Positions 7,069-14,996 of a stretch of DNA of 34,612 nucleotides are shown in pieces (positions within the stretch are counted from its first letter, which is position 1; every line of letters begins with the position of its first letter). Where the stretch lies: the NCBI RefSeq assembly GCF_902762735.1, contig NZ_CACWPP010000001.1, positions 1 through 34,612 on the forward strand. The letters are read 5' to 3'. Origin of the DNA: an uncultured Ruminococcus sp. (GTDB lineage: Bacteria; Bacillota; Clostridia; Oscillospirales; Ruminococcaceae). The position numbers were made by a program, and so were the translations under genes. The notes below the pieces were generated by a model. That model was not told the DNA's origin, ran no database searches, and saw nothing but the letters and a program-made list of their open reading frames with translations.

Positions 7069-8457
7069 TCACCCCGCTTTTGTAAATACCGCCATCTGTG
7101 TCGGTGTACCGAGTTTTTCATCATTTGTACCTATCCCGCTTATCTCGCAGGAATAACCGAACTTTTCACAGATGTGCTCTGTCCATGCACGAAACTCTTC
7201 CCGCGTCCACTCAAAGCGGTGGTCGCCGTGTCGGAGGGCGTTTTCCTCCATATGTTCGTAATTTGCGTTATACTCGCGGTTGGGCGTGGTGAGTATGACA
7301 GTTCGCGGTGCGGCAAACTCAAATACCGCACGTTCAAATGCGGGTATTCGCATCGGTTCGATATGTTCTATGACTTCCACCACGCAAGCGCAGTCATAGC
7401 CCTCAAAGCGCTTGTCGCGGTAGGTCAGCGATGCCTGCATGAGCGTCAGCTTATTGCGGCGGGCAGGCTGCATTCTGTCGAGGTGCAGGCGCTGTGCCGC
7501 CTTTTCAAGCACACTGACAGAAACATCGCAGGCAGCCACACGCCTTATCTGCTGTTCATTCAGCAGCAGCGAAGTCAGTCTGCATTCTCCGCAGCCCATG
7601 TCGATAACGCTTGCCGCACCGCTGGCGAGAACAGCATCACGTACAGTCTCCATTCGCTGTGTGTTAAGGGGCGTGAACACTTCCTTTTCAGGAGTTTCCT
7701 GCTCTTCCCCGACAGTATCAGCGCCCTCGTTTTCATTAAGTATATCCATCGCGCGGCGGGCATAACTCCTGCGTGCGGTGAAATAGCGGCGGGTTATCTT
7801 TTCTTTCTGCGGGTGGTCGGCAAGCCAGCCCTCGCCGTGTTCAAGCAGCTTCTTTATCTCGTCCTCAGCCATGTAGTAATGCTTCTGCTTATCGAAAACA
7901 GGTATCAGCACATAGATATGGTTGAGCAGTTCGCTCAGCTTCACCTTGCCGCTGATGGTAAGGTCGATGTAAGGCGAAATTCCCCATTCGGGGAATTTTT
8001 CGTCAAGCTGTGTGCGGCTGACTGTGACTGTATAGCCCAGCGGCTCGAAAAGCTGTTTGGCAAGTTCAGCGTCGCCGTTGTCTTTAAGAGATGCCAGCCG
8101 CGCTGTCAGGTCGAGGGGTGTGTCAGCCAATTTCTGACGCTTATCGCACTTGCCGTTCATGGCTGTGCCGAAAATGCGCACCATCGCGGTACTGAGAAAA
8201 GATGTGGCTGCGTATGGGCGGTCGTTGACATAATCGAACAGCCCGCCGTCACGGCTGCCGACTTTGCCGCGTGCAAGGTCAAGGGGGTCAATATCGAGAA
8301 GCAGTGCTGCTGTGGTGCTTTCATCGCTGACCTCAGGGTAGAATACATACGCTTTGCCGTATGCCAGCTCGAACTGCTGTGCGCGGTCGGGGTTCTTATG
8401 CAGCAGGAAGCCGAGTTCCTGCGTGTTTTTGCCTTTATAAGTGATCGTCAGTAACAA
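7069..8457 (-). CDS. hen1: Hen1, 3'-terminal RNA ribose 2'-O-methyltransferase
   Basis: A 462-residue partner of Pnkp. The N-terminal half (1-about 240, starting MLLTIT and LGFLLHKNPD) is the bacterial-specific module that activates the Pnkp ligase. The C-terminal half is a SAM methyltransferase: DMGCGECRL (286-294) binds SAM, and E361, E364, H365 (EVIEHIE) with H413 (HGDHRF) form the expected metal site for 2'-O-methylation at the RNA 3' end, followed by TTPNREYN. The methyl mark is known to protect repaired RNA from being cut again at that site. The start is TTG 8457 with AAGGAG upstream. The first residues match the family beginning exactly. It has a consensus promoter with a leader of about 87 bases. 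Confidence 0.96.
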   Translation of the reverse strand: MLLTITYKGKNTQELGFLLHKNPDRAQQFELAYGKAYVFYPEVSDESTTAALLLDIDPLDLARGKVGSRDGGLFDYVNDRPYAATSFLSTAMVRIFGTAMNGKCDKRQKLADTPLDLTARLASLKDNGDAELAKQLFEPLGYTVTVSRTQLDEKFPEWGISPYIDLTISGKVKLSELLNHIYVLIPVFDKQKHYYMAEDEIKKLLEHGEGWLADHPQKEKITRRYFTARRSYARRAMDILNENEGADTVGEEQETPEKEVFTPLNTQRMETVRDAVLASGAASVIDMGCGECRLTSLLLNEQQIRRVAACDVSVSVLEKAAQRLHLDRMQPARRNKLTLMQASLTYRDKRFEGYDCACVVEVIEHIEPMRIPAFERAVFEFAAPRTVILTTPNREYNANYEHMEENALRHGDHRFEWTREEFRAWTEHICEKFGYSCEISGIGTNDEKLGTPTQMAVFTKAG

Positions 8458-8485
8458 TCCTTATCTCTCCTTTCCGTTGAAACAA

Positions 8486-8514
8486 CTTATCTGCGGGCTT
8501 TTCGGGCAGATAAG
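8486..8514 (-). other. Hairpin in the hen1 leader
   Basis: CTTATCTGC (8486-8494) and GCAGATAAG (8506-8514) form a perfect 9-pair stem in the predicted 5' leader of hen1, about 20 bases upstream of its ribosome site. No T-run, so not a terminator. It may affect mRNA stability or translation. Confidence 0.5.
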
Positions 8515-8550
8515 CACCGCCTCAAAAAAGCACAAGCTATATAACTTTAT

Positions 8551-8579
8551 ATTATATCATATTCTTTATGTTTTGTCAA
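8551..8579 (-). promoter_or_regulatory. Consensus sigma-A promoter of hen1-pnkp
   Basis: On the minus strand, TTGACA (8579-8574) and TATAAT (8556-8551) with a 17-base spacer. Predicted start near 8544. No second consensus promoter was found between hen1 and pnkp, so both genes probably share this one. Confidence 0.88.
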
Positions 8580-8850
8580 CCACATTTATAGTGAGAGATT
8601 TTGAAATTATTAGCATTATTACAACAAACTTTCTGTTAATAGCGCCGAAACGTTTCTTTCCCGAAATACAGCCTGTTCAGTCGCATATATTTTCTGAGAG
8701 AGCGTTTCACAGATTAAATTTAAAGTTAATATTAGCCAATTCGCAGCTTAATCTTAGCATGATATTGTAGGAAATCACAATAAAAAATCGTCAATGTGAA
8801 AGCAACGTGAAAAAAATTTTGTACAAAACGATATAATTTGCTAAAGGTGA
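8580..8850. other. AT-rich divergent intergenic region
   Basis: Lies between the divergent promoters of hen1 and the hydrolase-like gene. No gene, RNA or convincing operator seen. Confidence 0.5.
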
Positions 8851-8879
8851 TTGACTAATCTTATCATTTATGGTATAAT
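8851..8879 (+). promoter_or_regulatory. Near-consensus sigma-A promoter of the hydrolase-like gene
   Basis: TTGACT at 8851-8856 (one mismatch) and TATAAT at 8874-8879, 17-base spacer. Leader of about 80 bases. Confidence 0.8.
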
Positions 8880-8966
8880 ATATACAACATAGATGTGTTT
8901 AATTGTCAGTTTTTTATAACATATAAATAGGCTAAATCATTATACTATAATTGAAGGAGAATGAAT

Positions 8967-9758
8967 ATGCGATTTAATACATATGGCAACAGAAATAATC
9001 CCATCATAATCATGCTGACCAGTTCTTTCTGCTCTGCTGAATCTCTTTCGTACCTTTACGAGGAGTTAAATAACGAATACTTTATTATTGTACCCGAGTA
9101 CAACGGTCACTATGAAGGCAGTGAAGATTTTACCTCCAGCAATAAAGAGGCTAAGGAGATAGTCGGCTTTCTCAAAGAGAACGGCATAAACGATGTCTGT
9201 CTGATATACGGTCAGGCTATGGGTGCTGAGATAGGCATGGAGATAATCTCACAGTCGCTGAGACAGCACATTTCCATCGGCTCGGCTTTCTTTGACGGCG
9301 GCACTTTCCTCAAACAGCCTAAGCTCTACAAGGCTATAATGGGCTTCAAACACAAGTCGATGATGAACAAGATGAAAAATCAGAGCGTTGATGAAGTTGT
9401 CAACTGGAAGTCTGTTGACCAGTTCACAAAAGACGACACCGAGACCATGCGCCCTGTTATCGAGTCTATGGTAAAGACTGCGCCCGTCATCACTGACGGC
9501 AGTATCAAGAATGAGACTGAGGCGAGATACACATTCAACTTCCCGCCACTGCCCGATGAGATACAGGAGAATATCTTCTTCGTCTACGCATCTGACGAGA
9601 AGAATTTCAAGTCATGCTTCAAACACCTGATAGACGCTTATCCTTCTGCGAATTTCAAGACGCTGAGGGGCGAGGGTCATCTGACCTACTCAGTCAGAAA
9701 GACAGATGACTATCTCAAAGTTATCAGAGCCATCTGCAACAGGAACAACGAAAGTTAA
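8967..9758 (+). CDS. Alpha/beta-hydrolase-fold protein lacking the usual nucleophile
   Basis: A protein of about 263 residues with alpha/beta-hydrolase layout: an early strand IIIMLTSSFCSAESL, a nucleophile-elbow region LIYGQAMGAEIGM, a late Asp in FVYASDEKN and a C-terminal His in RGEGHLTYS. The elbow reads G-Q-A-M-G, with Ala (GCT) where family members have Ser. The Asp and His partners remain. It is therefore either catalytically dead, a binding or sensing protein, or uses another residue. No signal peptide. I choose ATG 8967 over 8961 because AAGGAG at 8954-8959 is 7 bases from the former and only 1 from the latter. Monocistronic, with its own promoter and terminator. Confidence 0.8.
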   Translation: MRFNTYGNRNNPIIIMLTSSFCSAESLSYLYEELNNEYFIIVPEYNGHYEGSEDFTSSNKEAKEIVGFLKENGINDVCLIYGQAMGAEIGMEIISQSLRQHISIGSAFFDGGTFLKQPKLYKAIMGFKHKSMMNKMKNQSVDEVVNWKSVDQFTKDDTETMRPVIESMVKTAPVITDGSIKNETEARYTFNFPPLPDEIQENIFFVYASDEKNFKSCFKHLIDAYPSANFKTLRGEGHLTYSVRKTDDYLKVIRAICNRNNES

Positions 9759-9767
9759 GATCATTTG

Positions 9768-9794
9768 AGCCGACTGTAAAATGTCGGCTTTTTT
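9768..9794 (+). terminator. Intrinsic terminator of the hydrolase-like gene
   Basis: AGCCGAC (9768-9774) pairs with GTCGGCT (9783-9789), followed by TTTTT. Confidence 0.85.
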
Positions 9795-9806
9795 GTCTGC
9801 CGACAG

Positions 9807-9847
9807 CAAAAGCCCCCGAACTGCAAACGCGCGTTCGGAGGGCTTTT
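9807..9847 (-). terminator. Terminator of the large arabinan operon
   Basis: AAAAGCCC-CCGAAC and GTTCGGAGGGCTTTT (ending at 9847) form a stem of 14 pairs with one bulged base. The A/T ends give it a T-tract on either strand, so it can work both ways. It lies 30 bases after the msmX stop. Confidence 0.8.
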
Positions 9848-9876
9848 CTGAGTTTATCATGGAAAGACTGTTGCAC

Positions 9877-11052
9877 TTAGTTTACTATGGTTTTCTCGGT
9901 CTCCTTGTCGAATACATGTATCTTGTTCGGGTCAAGGGCAAGGGTGATAGTGCTGCCGTAACGCGCAGTGGTAGCGGCATCTACTTTTGCCGTCCAGTGT
10001 ACTTTCTTGACGTTTGCATAAGCATCATCGGTGAACTGGCGCTGTATCTCGGCAGGCTTCTCATTCAGCAGGTTGAAGTACAGCAGGACTTCCGAACCCA
10101 GCAGTTCATAACCGTTGACAGTCACCTCTATCTTGCAGTCATCAGGGAATACAGACATCGCGTGTTCGCTCTCGAATATCTTCTCGGGGCGTATGCCCAT
10201 GATGACTTCCTTGCCGATGTAGCCGCCGTTTCTCAGCGCATCGCCCTTAGGCTTCGGCAGTTTTATGCTGAACTTGTCAAAATCAAGGCATACATCATCG
10301 CCCTCAGCGCGGCATTCAGCGTTTACAAAGTTCATCTGCGGCGAACCGATAAAGCCTGCCACAAAAAGGTTATCGGGCTTATTGTAAAGGTCGCGCGGAG
10401 ATGCCACCTGCTGTATCACACCATCTTTCATAACAACGATACGTGTGCCCAGTGTCATAGCTTCGGTCTGGTCGTGAGTAACGTAGATTATGGTAGCCCC
10501 CAGCCTCTGGTGGAGCGCCGATATTTCGGTACGCATCTGCACACGCAGTTTTGCATCGAGGTTTGAGAGCGGCTCGTCCATCAGGAAAACTTTCGGCTCG
10601 CGCACTATGGCACGCCCCATCGCAACTCTCTGGCGCTGACCGCCCGAAAGAGCCACAGGCTTGCGGTCGAGCAGTTCGCTTAAATCGAGTATTGTTGATG
10701 CATCGCCGACTTTCTTCTTTATCTCATGTTTCGGGGTCTTGCGCAGTTTCAGACCGAACGCCATGTTATCTCTCACCGTCATGTGCGGGTAAAGCGCGTA
10801 GTTCTGGAAAACCATCGCGATGTCGCGGTCTTTAGGCTCAACATCGTTCATTATCTTGCCGTCGATCATAAATTCGCCGTCGGATATATCTTCCAGCCCC
10901 GCTATCATTCTCAGCGTGGTGGATTTGCCGCAGCCCGACGGTCCGACAAATATGATGAACTCCTTATCCTCTATCTCAAGGTTGAAATCCTTGACAGCTT
11001 CAAAGCCGTTGGGGTATATTTTATAGATATGTTTCAAAGACAGACTTGCCAT
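9877..11052 (-). CDS. msmX: MsmX/UgpC-type ABC transporter ATP-binding protein
   Basis: A 391-residue ATPase of CUT1 sugar importers. Walker A GPSGCGKS (37-44), Q-loop Q83, signature LSGGQ (135-139), Walker B VFLMDE (155-160) and the switch H193 are all intact. The C-terminal third (from about 235) is the TOBE regulatory region typical of UgpC/MsmX/MalK proteins. It works at the inner face of the membrane, docking on permease EAA loops. It is the only ATPase gene in an operon with two permease pairs, so it probably energises both, as MsmX does for several importers in Bacillus (established knowledge; the application here is inference). ATG 11052 has AGGAGGG 6 bases upstream. Last gene of the operon, 14 bases after the GH43 gene. 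Confidence 0.95.
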   Translation of the reverse strand: MASLSLKHIYKIYPNGFEAVKDFNLEIEDKEFIIFVGPSGCGKSTTLRMIAGLEDISDGEFMIDGKIMNDVEPKDRDIAMVFQNYALYPHMTVRDNMAFGLKLRKTPKHEIKKKVGDASTILDLSELLDRKPVALSGGQRQRVAMGRAIVREPKVFLMDEPLSNLDAKLRVQMRTEISALHQRLGATIIYVTHDQTEAMTLGTRIVVMKDGVIQQVASPRDLYNKPDNLFVAGFIGSPQMNFVNAECRAEGDDVCLDFDKFSIKLPKPKGDALRNGGYIGKEVIMGIRPEKIFESEHAMSVFPDDCKIEVTVNGYELLGSEVLLYFNLLNEKPAEIQRQFTDDAYANVKKVHWTAKVDAATTARYGSTITLALDPNKIHVFDKETEKTIVN

Positions 11053-11066
11053 TACAGACCCTCCTA

Positions 11067-12029
11067 TTAGTTGTCGGTTACATTATCAAAGCTGAACACA
11101 GGCTTGCCATCGACCCATTTTATCGGCATCAGCATCGCGTGCCTGTTGGGGTCGTAAAGCGGGTCACCCACTATCTCAGCGTAAGTCCTTGCGTGGTAGA
11201 CCAGTATATCTCTGCCCTCACTGTCGGTGGTAAAGGAGTTATGACCCGGTCCGTAGACTTCCCTGCTGCGGTCGGTCTTTAATACAGGGTATCTTTCCTT
11301 AGTCCAGCTTCTCGGGTCGAGCAGGTCGGCATTCTCGTCAGCCGTCAGCATGCCCATGCAGTATGCTTCGCCTGTATCACTGGCTGAATAGGTCAGGAAT
11401 ATCTTGCCGCCGCGCTTTATCACCGCAGGTCCTTCGTTCACCCAGAAACCGTGTCGCTCCCAGTCATAGTCGGGAGTGGTCAGCAGTACCTGTACGGTAT
11501 CGAGAGTATATCCGTTCTTCATGCGGGCTATGTAGAGGTTTGAGATCATCTTGCCGACACCGACTTTCTCAGCCCATACATAGTAATTCACACCGCCGCA
11601 TTCAAACACAGTAGCGTCCAGCGAGAACGCTTCACATGCGAACTCGTCCTCCTCAGCGCGGGTCATCTTGCCCTTTTCGACCCACTCGCCTGTCATCGGG
11701 TCATCACCCTGACATTCCAGCACGTATGGACGTATCTTCCATATATCCTCCACCTCGCCGCCTGCAAAGTAGATGTACCATTTGCCGAATACATAATGCA
11801 GTTCGGGTGCCCAGATATGCTTGCTCATAGGACCGTTCGGGTGGCAGTTCCAGATGACTTTTTCCTCCGCATCGGGCAGGGCTGAAAGGCTGTCTGCCCT
11901 GCGCAGCACTATCCTGTCATATTCGGGCACAGAGGCTGTGAAGTAATAATTTCCGTCAGTGTGGCGGTAAACATACGGGTCAGCCCTCTGCAATATCCAG
12001 GGTCTGTTGAAGATCAGTTTCTCGTCCAT
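11067..12029 (-). CDS. Cytoplasmic GH43 family glycosidase, probable alpha-L-arabinofuranosidase
   Basis: A 320-residue single-domain GH43 five-bladed propeller with no signal peptide, so it acts inside the cell on imported oligosaccharides. The three catalytic acids are visible: general base D17 (LQRADPYVY), pKa modulator D138 (FSLDATVF) and general acid E199 (WVNEGPAV), with HIWAPELHYV and YGPGHNSF as the other family signatures. It lacks any carbohydrate-binding module. Alpha-1,2/1,3 or 1,5-arabinofuranosidase activity is the likeliest given the locus, but beta-xylosidase is possible since GH43 includes both. It has an AAGGAA site upstream and follows a strong hairpin pair that separates it from the LamG lipoprotein gene. 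Confidence 0.9.
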   Translation of the reverse strand: MDEKLIFNRPWILQRADPYVYRHTDGNYYFTASVPEYDRIVLRRADSLSALPDAEEKVIWNCHPNGPMSKHIWAPELHYVFGKWYIYFAGGEVEDIWKIRPYVLECQGDDPMTGEWVEKGKMTRAEEDEFACEAFSLDATVFECGGVNYYVWAEKVGVGKMISNLYIARMKNGYTLDTVQVLLTTPDYDWERHGFWVNEGPAVIKRGGKIFLTYSASDTGEAYCMGMLTADENADLLDPRSWTKERYPVLKTDRSREVYGPGHNSFTTDSEGRDILVYHARTYAEIVGDPLYDPNRHAMLMPIKWVDGKPVFSFDNVTDN

Positions 12030-12070
12030 AACATCAAAATTCCTTTCGTGATCTTATCGTCGCGGTGTAT

Positions 12071-12133
12071 CCACTTTTCGGGGGACATAAACAGCCTTTA
12101 TGTCCCCCGAAAAGTGGGGCTTTTCAGCCCCAC
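12071..12133 (-). other. Two overlapping, mutually exclusive hairpins between operon genes
   Basis: A perfect 21-pair stem (12071-12091 with 12097-12117, loop 5) overlaps a 7-pair GTGGGGC/GCCCCAC stem (12114-12120 with 12127-12133). They share 12114-12117, so only one can form fully. On the minus-strand transcript the small hairpin comes first and is followed by TTTT, then the long stem. This could be a partial terminator, an RNase barrier that stabilises upstream binding-protein mRNA, or a switch between the two. Confidence 0.75.
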
Positions 12134-12146
12134 ACGGCTATCAGCG

Positions 12147-13196
12147 TTATTCAGCTGCGGTCGGTGAAGGTGCGACCGGTGATTCAGGCGGATTGCCCTG
12201 CTCGAACAGTCCCTTTACCATGCCGTCAGTCAGCGCATCATCATATACATAGAACTCGTCTATGAAGCCCTTGTAAACGGTATCCCAGTAGTTGATGCCG
12301 ATATGACCCTCAGTGTTCTCACCTGCGAATATCTCAGGCGAAAGACCCTGATAGTACATGTTATCAGCGTTAGCGTCCCACATCAGCTCGCCGTTGATAT
12401 AGAACTTTGTCTGTATTCTCTCCATGCCGTCATCAGCGGTATATGTCTTGCCGTCAGCAACTACCGTTACCATGCACCATTCACGCTTGCCATGTTCCAT
12501 ATCGTCCATAGCGTAGATCCAGGGCCATACGCCATCCTCTGATACTTCTGTGCCGAGTGACGAGTTTCTGTTCCATGCCACAGGGAAGATAGCTGCGCTG
12601 TCAGTGCCCCAGTCAGTCTTGGTGAAGTTGATCCAGGTAACAGGTGTTGACTCGTTATTTGCCATGCCGATATTTCTGCCCATCTGTACAACAGGTCCGA
12701 AAGAAGCAACACGGTCAGCATTGAGCCAGAAAGAAATAGTATAGCTGTCATCGTCGATCTCAGGCATATCAAAGTCTACGCCGTACTTACCGTCAATGTA
12801 CAGCGAGTTGCCGACAGCGCCCTGACCCTCTGCGATCATTATCTCATGTGTGCTGTCCTGGATACCGAAGCTGGCACCTGTCAGCGCACCGACCTGTTCT
12901 GTCTGCTCAACAGCTTTCAGACCTGATGCGTCCTCAAAGCCGAGATATACCAGTGGTTTAGCTGTGATAGCCTCTGCTTCGACAGCTGAGGGTGCATCTT
13001 CAGCAGCAGACTCAGCAGGTGCAGCATCGCTGCCTTCTTTCGCATCTTCGGCTTTGCTTGTTTCAGCACTGTCATCAGCCTGTGCAGCTGTTGTTGTGGT
13101 CGTCTTTTCGGATGAGCTGCTGCTTTCGTCGCTGCCGCATGCTGCCAGTGACATAGTCAGAACAAGTGCAGCTGTCATTGCTAAAAACTTTTTCAT
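12147..13196 (-). CDS. Secreted lipoprotein with LamG/concanavalin-like domain
   Basis: A 349-residue lipoprotein. A signal peptide ends in the lipobox SLAAC (C20). A low-complexity Ser/Thr/Ala/Glu linker (about 21-80) then leads to one jelly-roll domain (about 85-335) with LamG-type phrases: LVYLGFEDASG, NSLYIDG, YTISFWLNAD, KFYINGEL and FIDEFYVYDDAL. Domains of this type bind carbohydrates in many secreted proteins. No catalytic motif is seen. I start at ATG 13196 because AAGGAG lies 6 bases upstream and the signal peptide begins there. It directly follows the solute-binding protein gene, so it may capture or present glycan for that importer (inference). Confidence 0.85.
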   Translation of the reverse strand: MKKFLAMTAALVLTMSLAACGSDESSSSSEKTTTTTAAQADDSAETSKAEDAKEGSDAAPAESAAEDAPSAVEAEAITAKPLVYLGFEDASGLKAVEQTEQVGALTGASFGIQDSTHEIMIAEGQGAVGNSLYIDGKYGVDFDMPEIDDDSYTISFWLNADRVASFGPVVQMGRNIGMANNESTPVTWINFTKTDWGTDSAAIFPVAWNRNSSLGTEVSEDGVWPWIYAMDDMEHGKREWCMVTVVADGKTYTADDGMERIQTKFYINGELMWDANADNMYYQGLSPEIFAGENTEGHIGINYWDTVYKGFIDEFYVYDDALTDGMVKGLFEQGNPPESPVAPSPTAAE

Positions 13197-13210
13197 GGTA
13201 AACTCCTTTC

Positions 13211-13233
13211 TGTTTTGCTCATACGGCAAAACA
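13211..13233 (-). other. Hairpin just upstream of the LamG lipoprotein ribosome site
   Basis: TGTTTTGC (13211-13218) pairs perfectly with GCAAAACA (13226-13233). On the mRNA it sits directly before the AAGGAG site. It may mark a processing or translation-control point inside the operon. Confidence 0.4.
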
Positions 13234-13312
13234 CAAACATATTATATATTACCGGCTCTGATGCGGCATATATACGTCCTTTCTCCTGCTGCCGCAGTCT
13301 CAGCCCATAGTG

Positions 13313-14932
13313 TTACTGATTGTCAGTCACCATCTGCTGGTACTCTGACTGCTCAGACTCACTAAGTACATTATAGCCTGTTGGACCGAAATAGTCAAGC
13401 ATTGCCTGAGCATGATAGTAATTTGCCTTGCGATTTGCTTCATCAACATAGTCAGCCGCCTGTGCTGTGCCGTTGTCAACGAGGTCGTGGATACCGATGG
13501 AGTTGAAGTATTCATCGCAGAAATTCCAGTAGCCTGCAATATTTGTCCAGCCGTAGGAGATAGGCTGCATGCAGGAGTTGAAGTAATCTCTCCACAGCTG
13601 AACATGCTCATCGTCCATACCTGCGCAGAATACCTCTATATATGCGTCCCATACGCCCTGATCCTTAGTGATCGGCACAGGCATGACATCATATTTCAGT
13701 GCAGTGCCCGAAGCGTTGGTGATGCTCTCATCGCCGTATATCTCGCATCTGGTATGCCAGCCGTCTACACCGAAGGACATGAACTTCAGCAGTTCGTAAG
13801 CCTCACGGGGATATGCGCAGCTGGTGGTTATTCCGCCGTAGTCGATAGTAGCTATGGAGTGGTGATCTGAGCCCGCATCGGCATCTGATACAGCAGGGAT
13901 AACATAAGGCACGATGTCCATGTTGAAGTTCTCCTTGTAGCCTGGAGTGTTCCAGGTATTCTGGAAAGTCCAGAAAGCCTCAGTGAATACTGCGCAGTGG
14001 CTCGATGCACCTGCCCAGCCTTCCCAGTCGCCCATCCAGTCCTCCATAGCCTGTGTCTCGGTCTGAGGAGCTATGTAGCCGCCGAGTTTCAGGTTTGAGA
14101 ACTCCTGCTCGCCTATCGCCCATTCGCTCAGGTCGAAGGTCTTGCCTGTAAAGCCGAACTCACCGATAATATCCTGTCTTGCGGCTATGCCGTAGTATGA
14201 ATCAAGTCTGTTATAATATCCCAGACCGTAGTAAGCCATACCGTCAGGCGAGTTGAGAACTGTTGCGTCCTTGATGAGCTGTATCATATCAGACCATTTC
14301 CACTGCTGTGTAGGTATCTCAAGGTTCAGTGTCTTTAAAACGTTTCTGTCAACGAACACAGCACTGGGAAAGAACTTTACAGGCACGCTGTAACGCTGAC
14401 CGCCCTCAAGGTGGTATGTGCCCAGCTGAGCGGAATTGACTGTATCAGCGAGTCCTTTTGTCTCATCATCGCTGTTCCAGTAGCTTGAAATATCAGCCAG
14501 TAACTGGTTGGACAGTGCATAGTCGCAGTCAGAGTGCATGATGATGTCGGGAGTCTCGCCGTTGCTTACCAGTGTACCCAGTGTGGTGTTATAGTCAGCT
14601 ACCTTCTCGAACTTGACATTTACGTGGATATTTGGATATATCTGCATAAATCTTTCAGCCAGCCGCTGAACGGTTTCGTCCTGATCGAAGTGGAAGTAGG
14701 TCAGCTCGATCTCCTGGTCTGTGATGTCCTTAGCCTTCTTGTACTCGTAGCTGCTGCCGTCAACAGTAACGCTCTCGTACTCGTTGCTTACGGTATCAGC
14801 AGCAACATAGCCCTCTACCGCAGGCTTTGCACCGCCGCCGCCTCCGTTGCCGCTGCCGTTTCCGCCGCAGCCTGCGAACGATGCAAGTGTCAGACAAAGT
14901 GCTGCGGTCATTGCAAAAATCTTCTTTTTCAT
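13313..14932 (-). CDS. ABC transporter extracellular solute-binding lipoprotein (family 1)
   Basis: A 539-residue periplasm-equivalent sugar-binding lipoprotein. The signal peptide ends with SFAGC (lipid-modified C22), followed by a Gly/Asn-rich linker. The mature part has the family 1 SBP pattern: ELTYFHFDQDETVQRLAERF, then YPNIHVNVKFEKV, TPDIIMHSD, and VPVKFFPSAVFVDRNVLKTLNLEIP. It is longer than the usual 420-450 residues and rich in Trp/Tyr, which fits an oligosaccharide ligand. ATG 14932 has AAAGGAGG upstream. It lies directly after the second permease pair, so it most likely serves that pair. The arabino-oligosaccharide ligand is inferred from the locus only. Confidence 0.93.
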   Translation of the reverse strand: MKKKIFAMTAALCLTLASFAGCGGNGSGNGGGGGAKPAVEGYVAADTVSNEYESVTVDGSSYEYKKAKDITDQEIELTYFHFDQDETVQRLAERFMQIYPNIHVNVKFEKVADYNTTLGTLVSNGETPDIIMHSDCDYALSNQLLADISSYWNSDDETKGLADTVNSAQLGTYHLEGGQRYSVPVKFFPSAVFVDRNVLKTLNLEIPTQQWKWSDMIQLIKDATVLNSPDGMAYYGLGYYNRLDSYYGIAARQDIIGEFGFTGKTFDLSEWAIGEQEFSNLKLGGYIAPQTETQAMEDWMGDWEGWAGASSHCAVFTEAFWTFQNTWNTPGYKENFNMDIVPYVIPAVSDADAGSDHHSIATIDYGGITTSCAYPREAYELLKFMSFGVDGWHTRCEIYGDESITNASGTALKYDVMPVPITKDQGVWDAYIEVFCAGMDDEHVQLWRDYFNSCMQPISYGWTNIAGYWNFCDEYFNSIGIHDLVDNGTAQAADYVDEANRKANYYHAQAMLDYFGPTGYNVLSESEQSEYQQMVTDNQ

Positions 14933-14996
14933 AAGATCCTCCTTTGATAAACTCAGTTCATTTTCTGCTTTTATGTTTTCCTTTTTATATTTCGGT

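Noticed and set aside
7174-8454. Plus-strand frame of 426 codons opposite hen1
   Set aside because: Antisense shadow of hen1, which matches its family along its whole length.
8578-8590. AACCACATTTATA shared with the right end of repeat copy A, as a possible third copy
   Set aside because: Only 13 bases match and the rest of the terminal repeat is absent. Matches of this length are expected by chance in a window of this size.
9781-10566. Plus-strand frame of 261 codons
   Set aside because: Runs through two terminators and opposite msmX, whose Walker motifs are intact.
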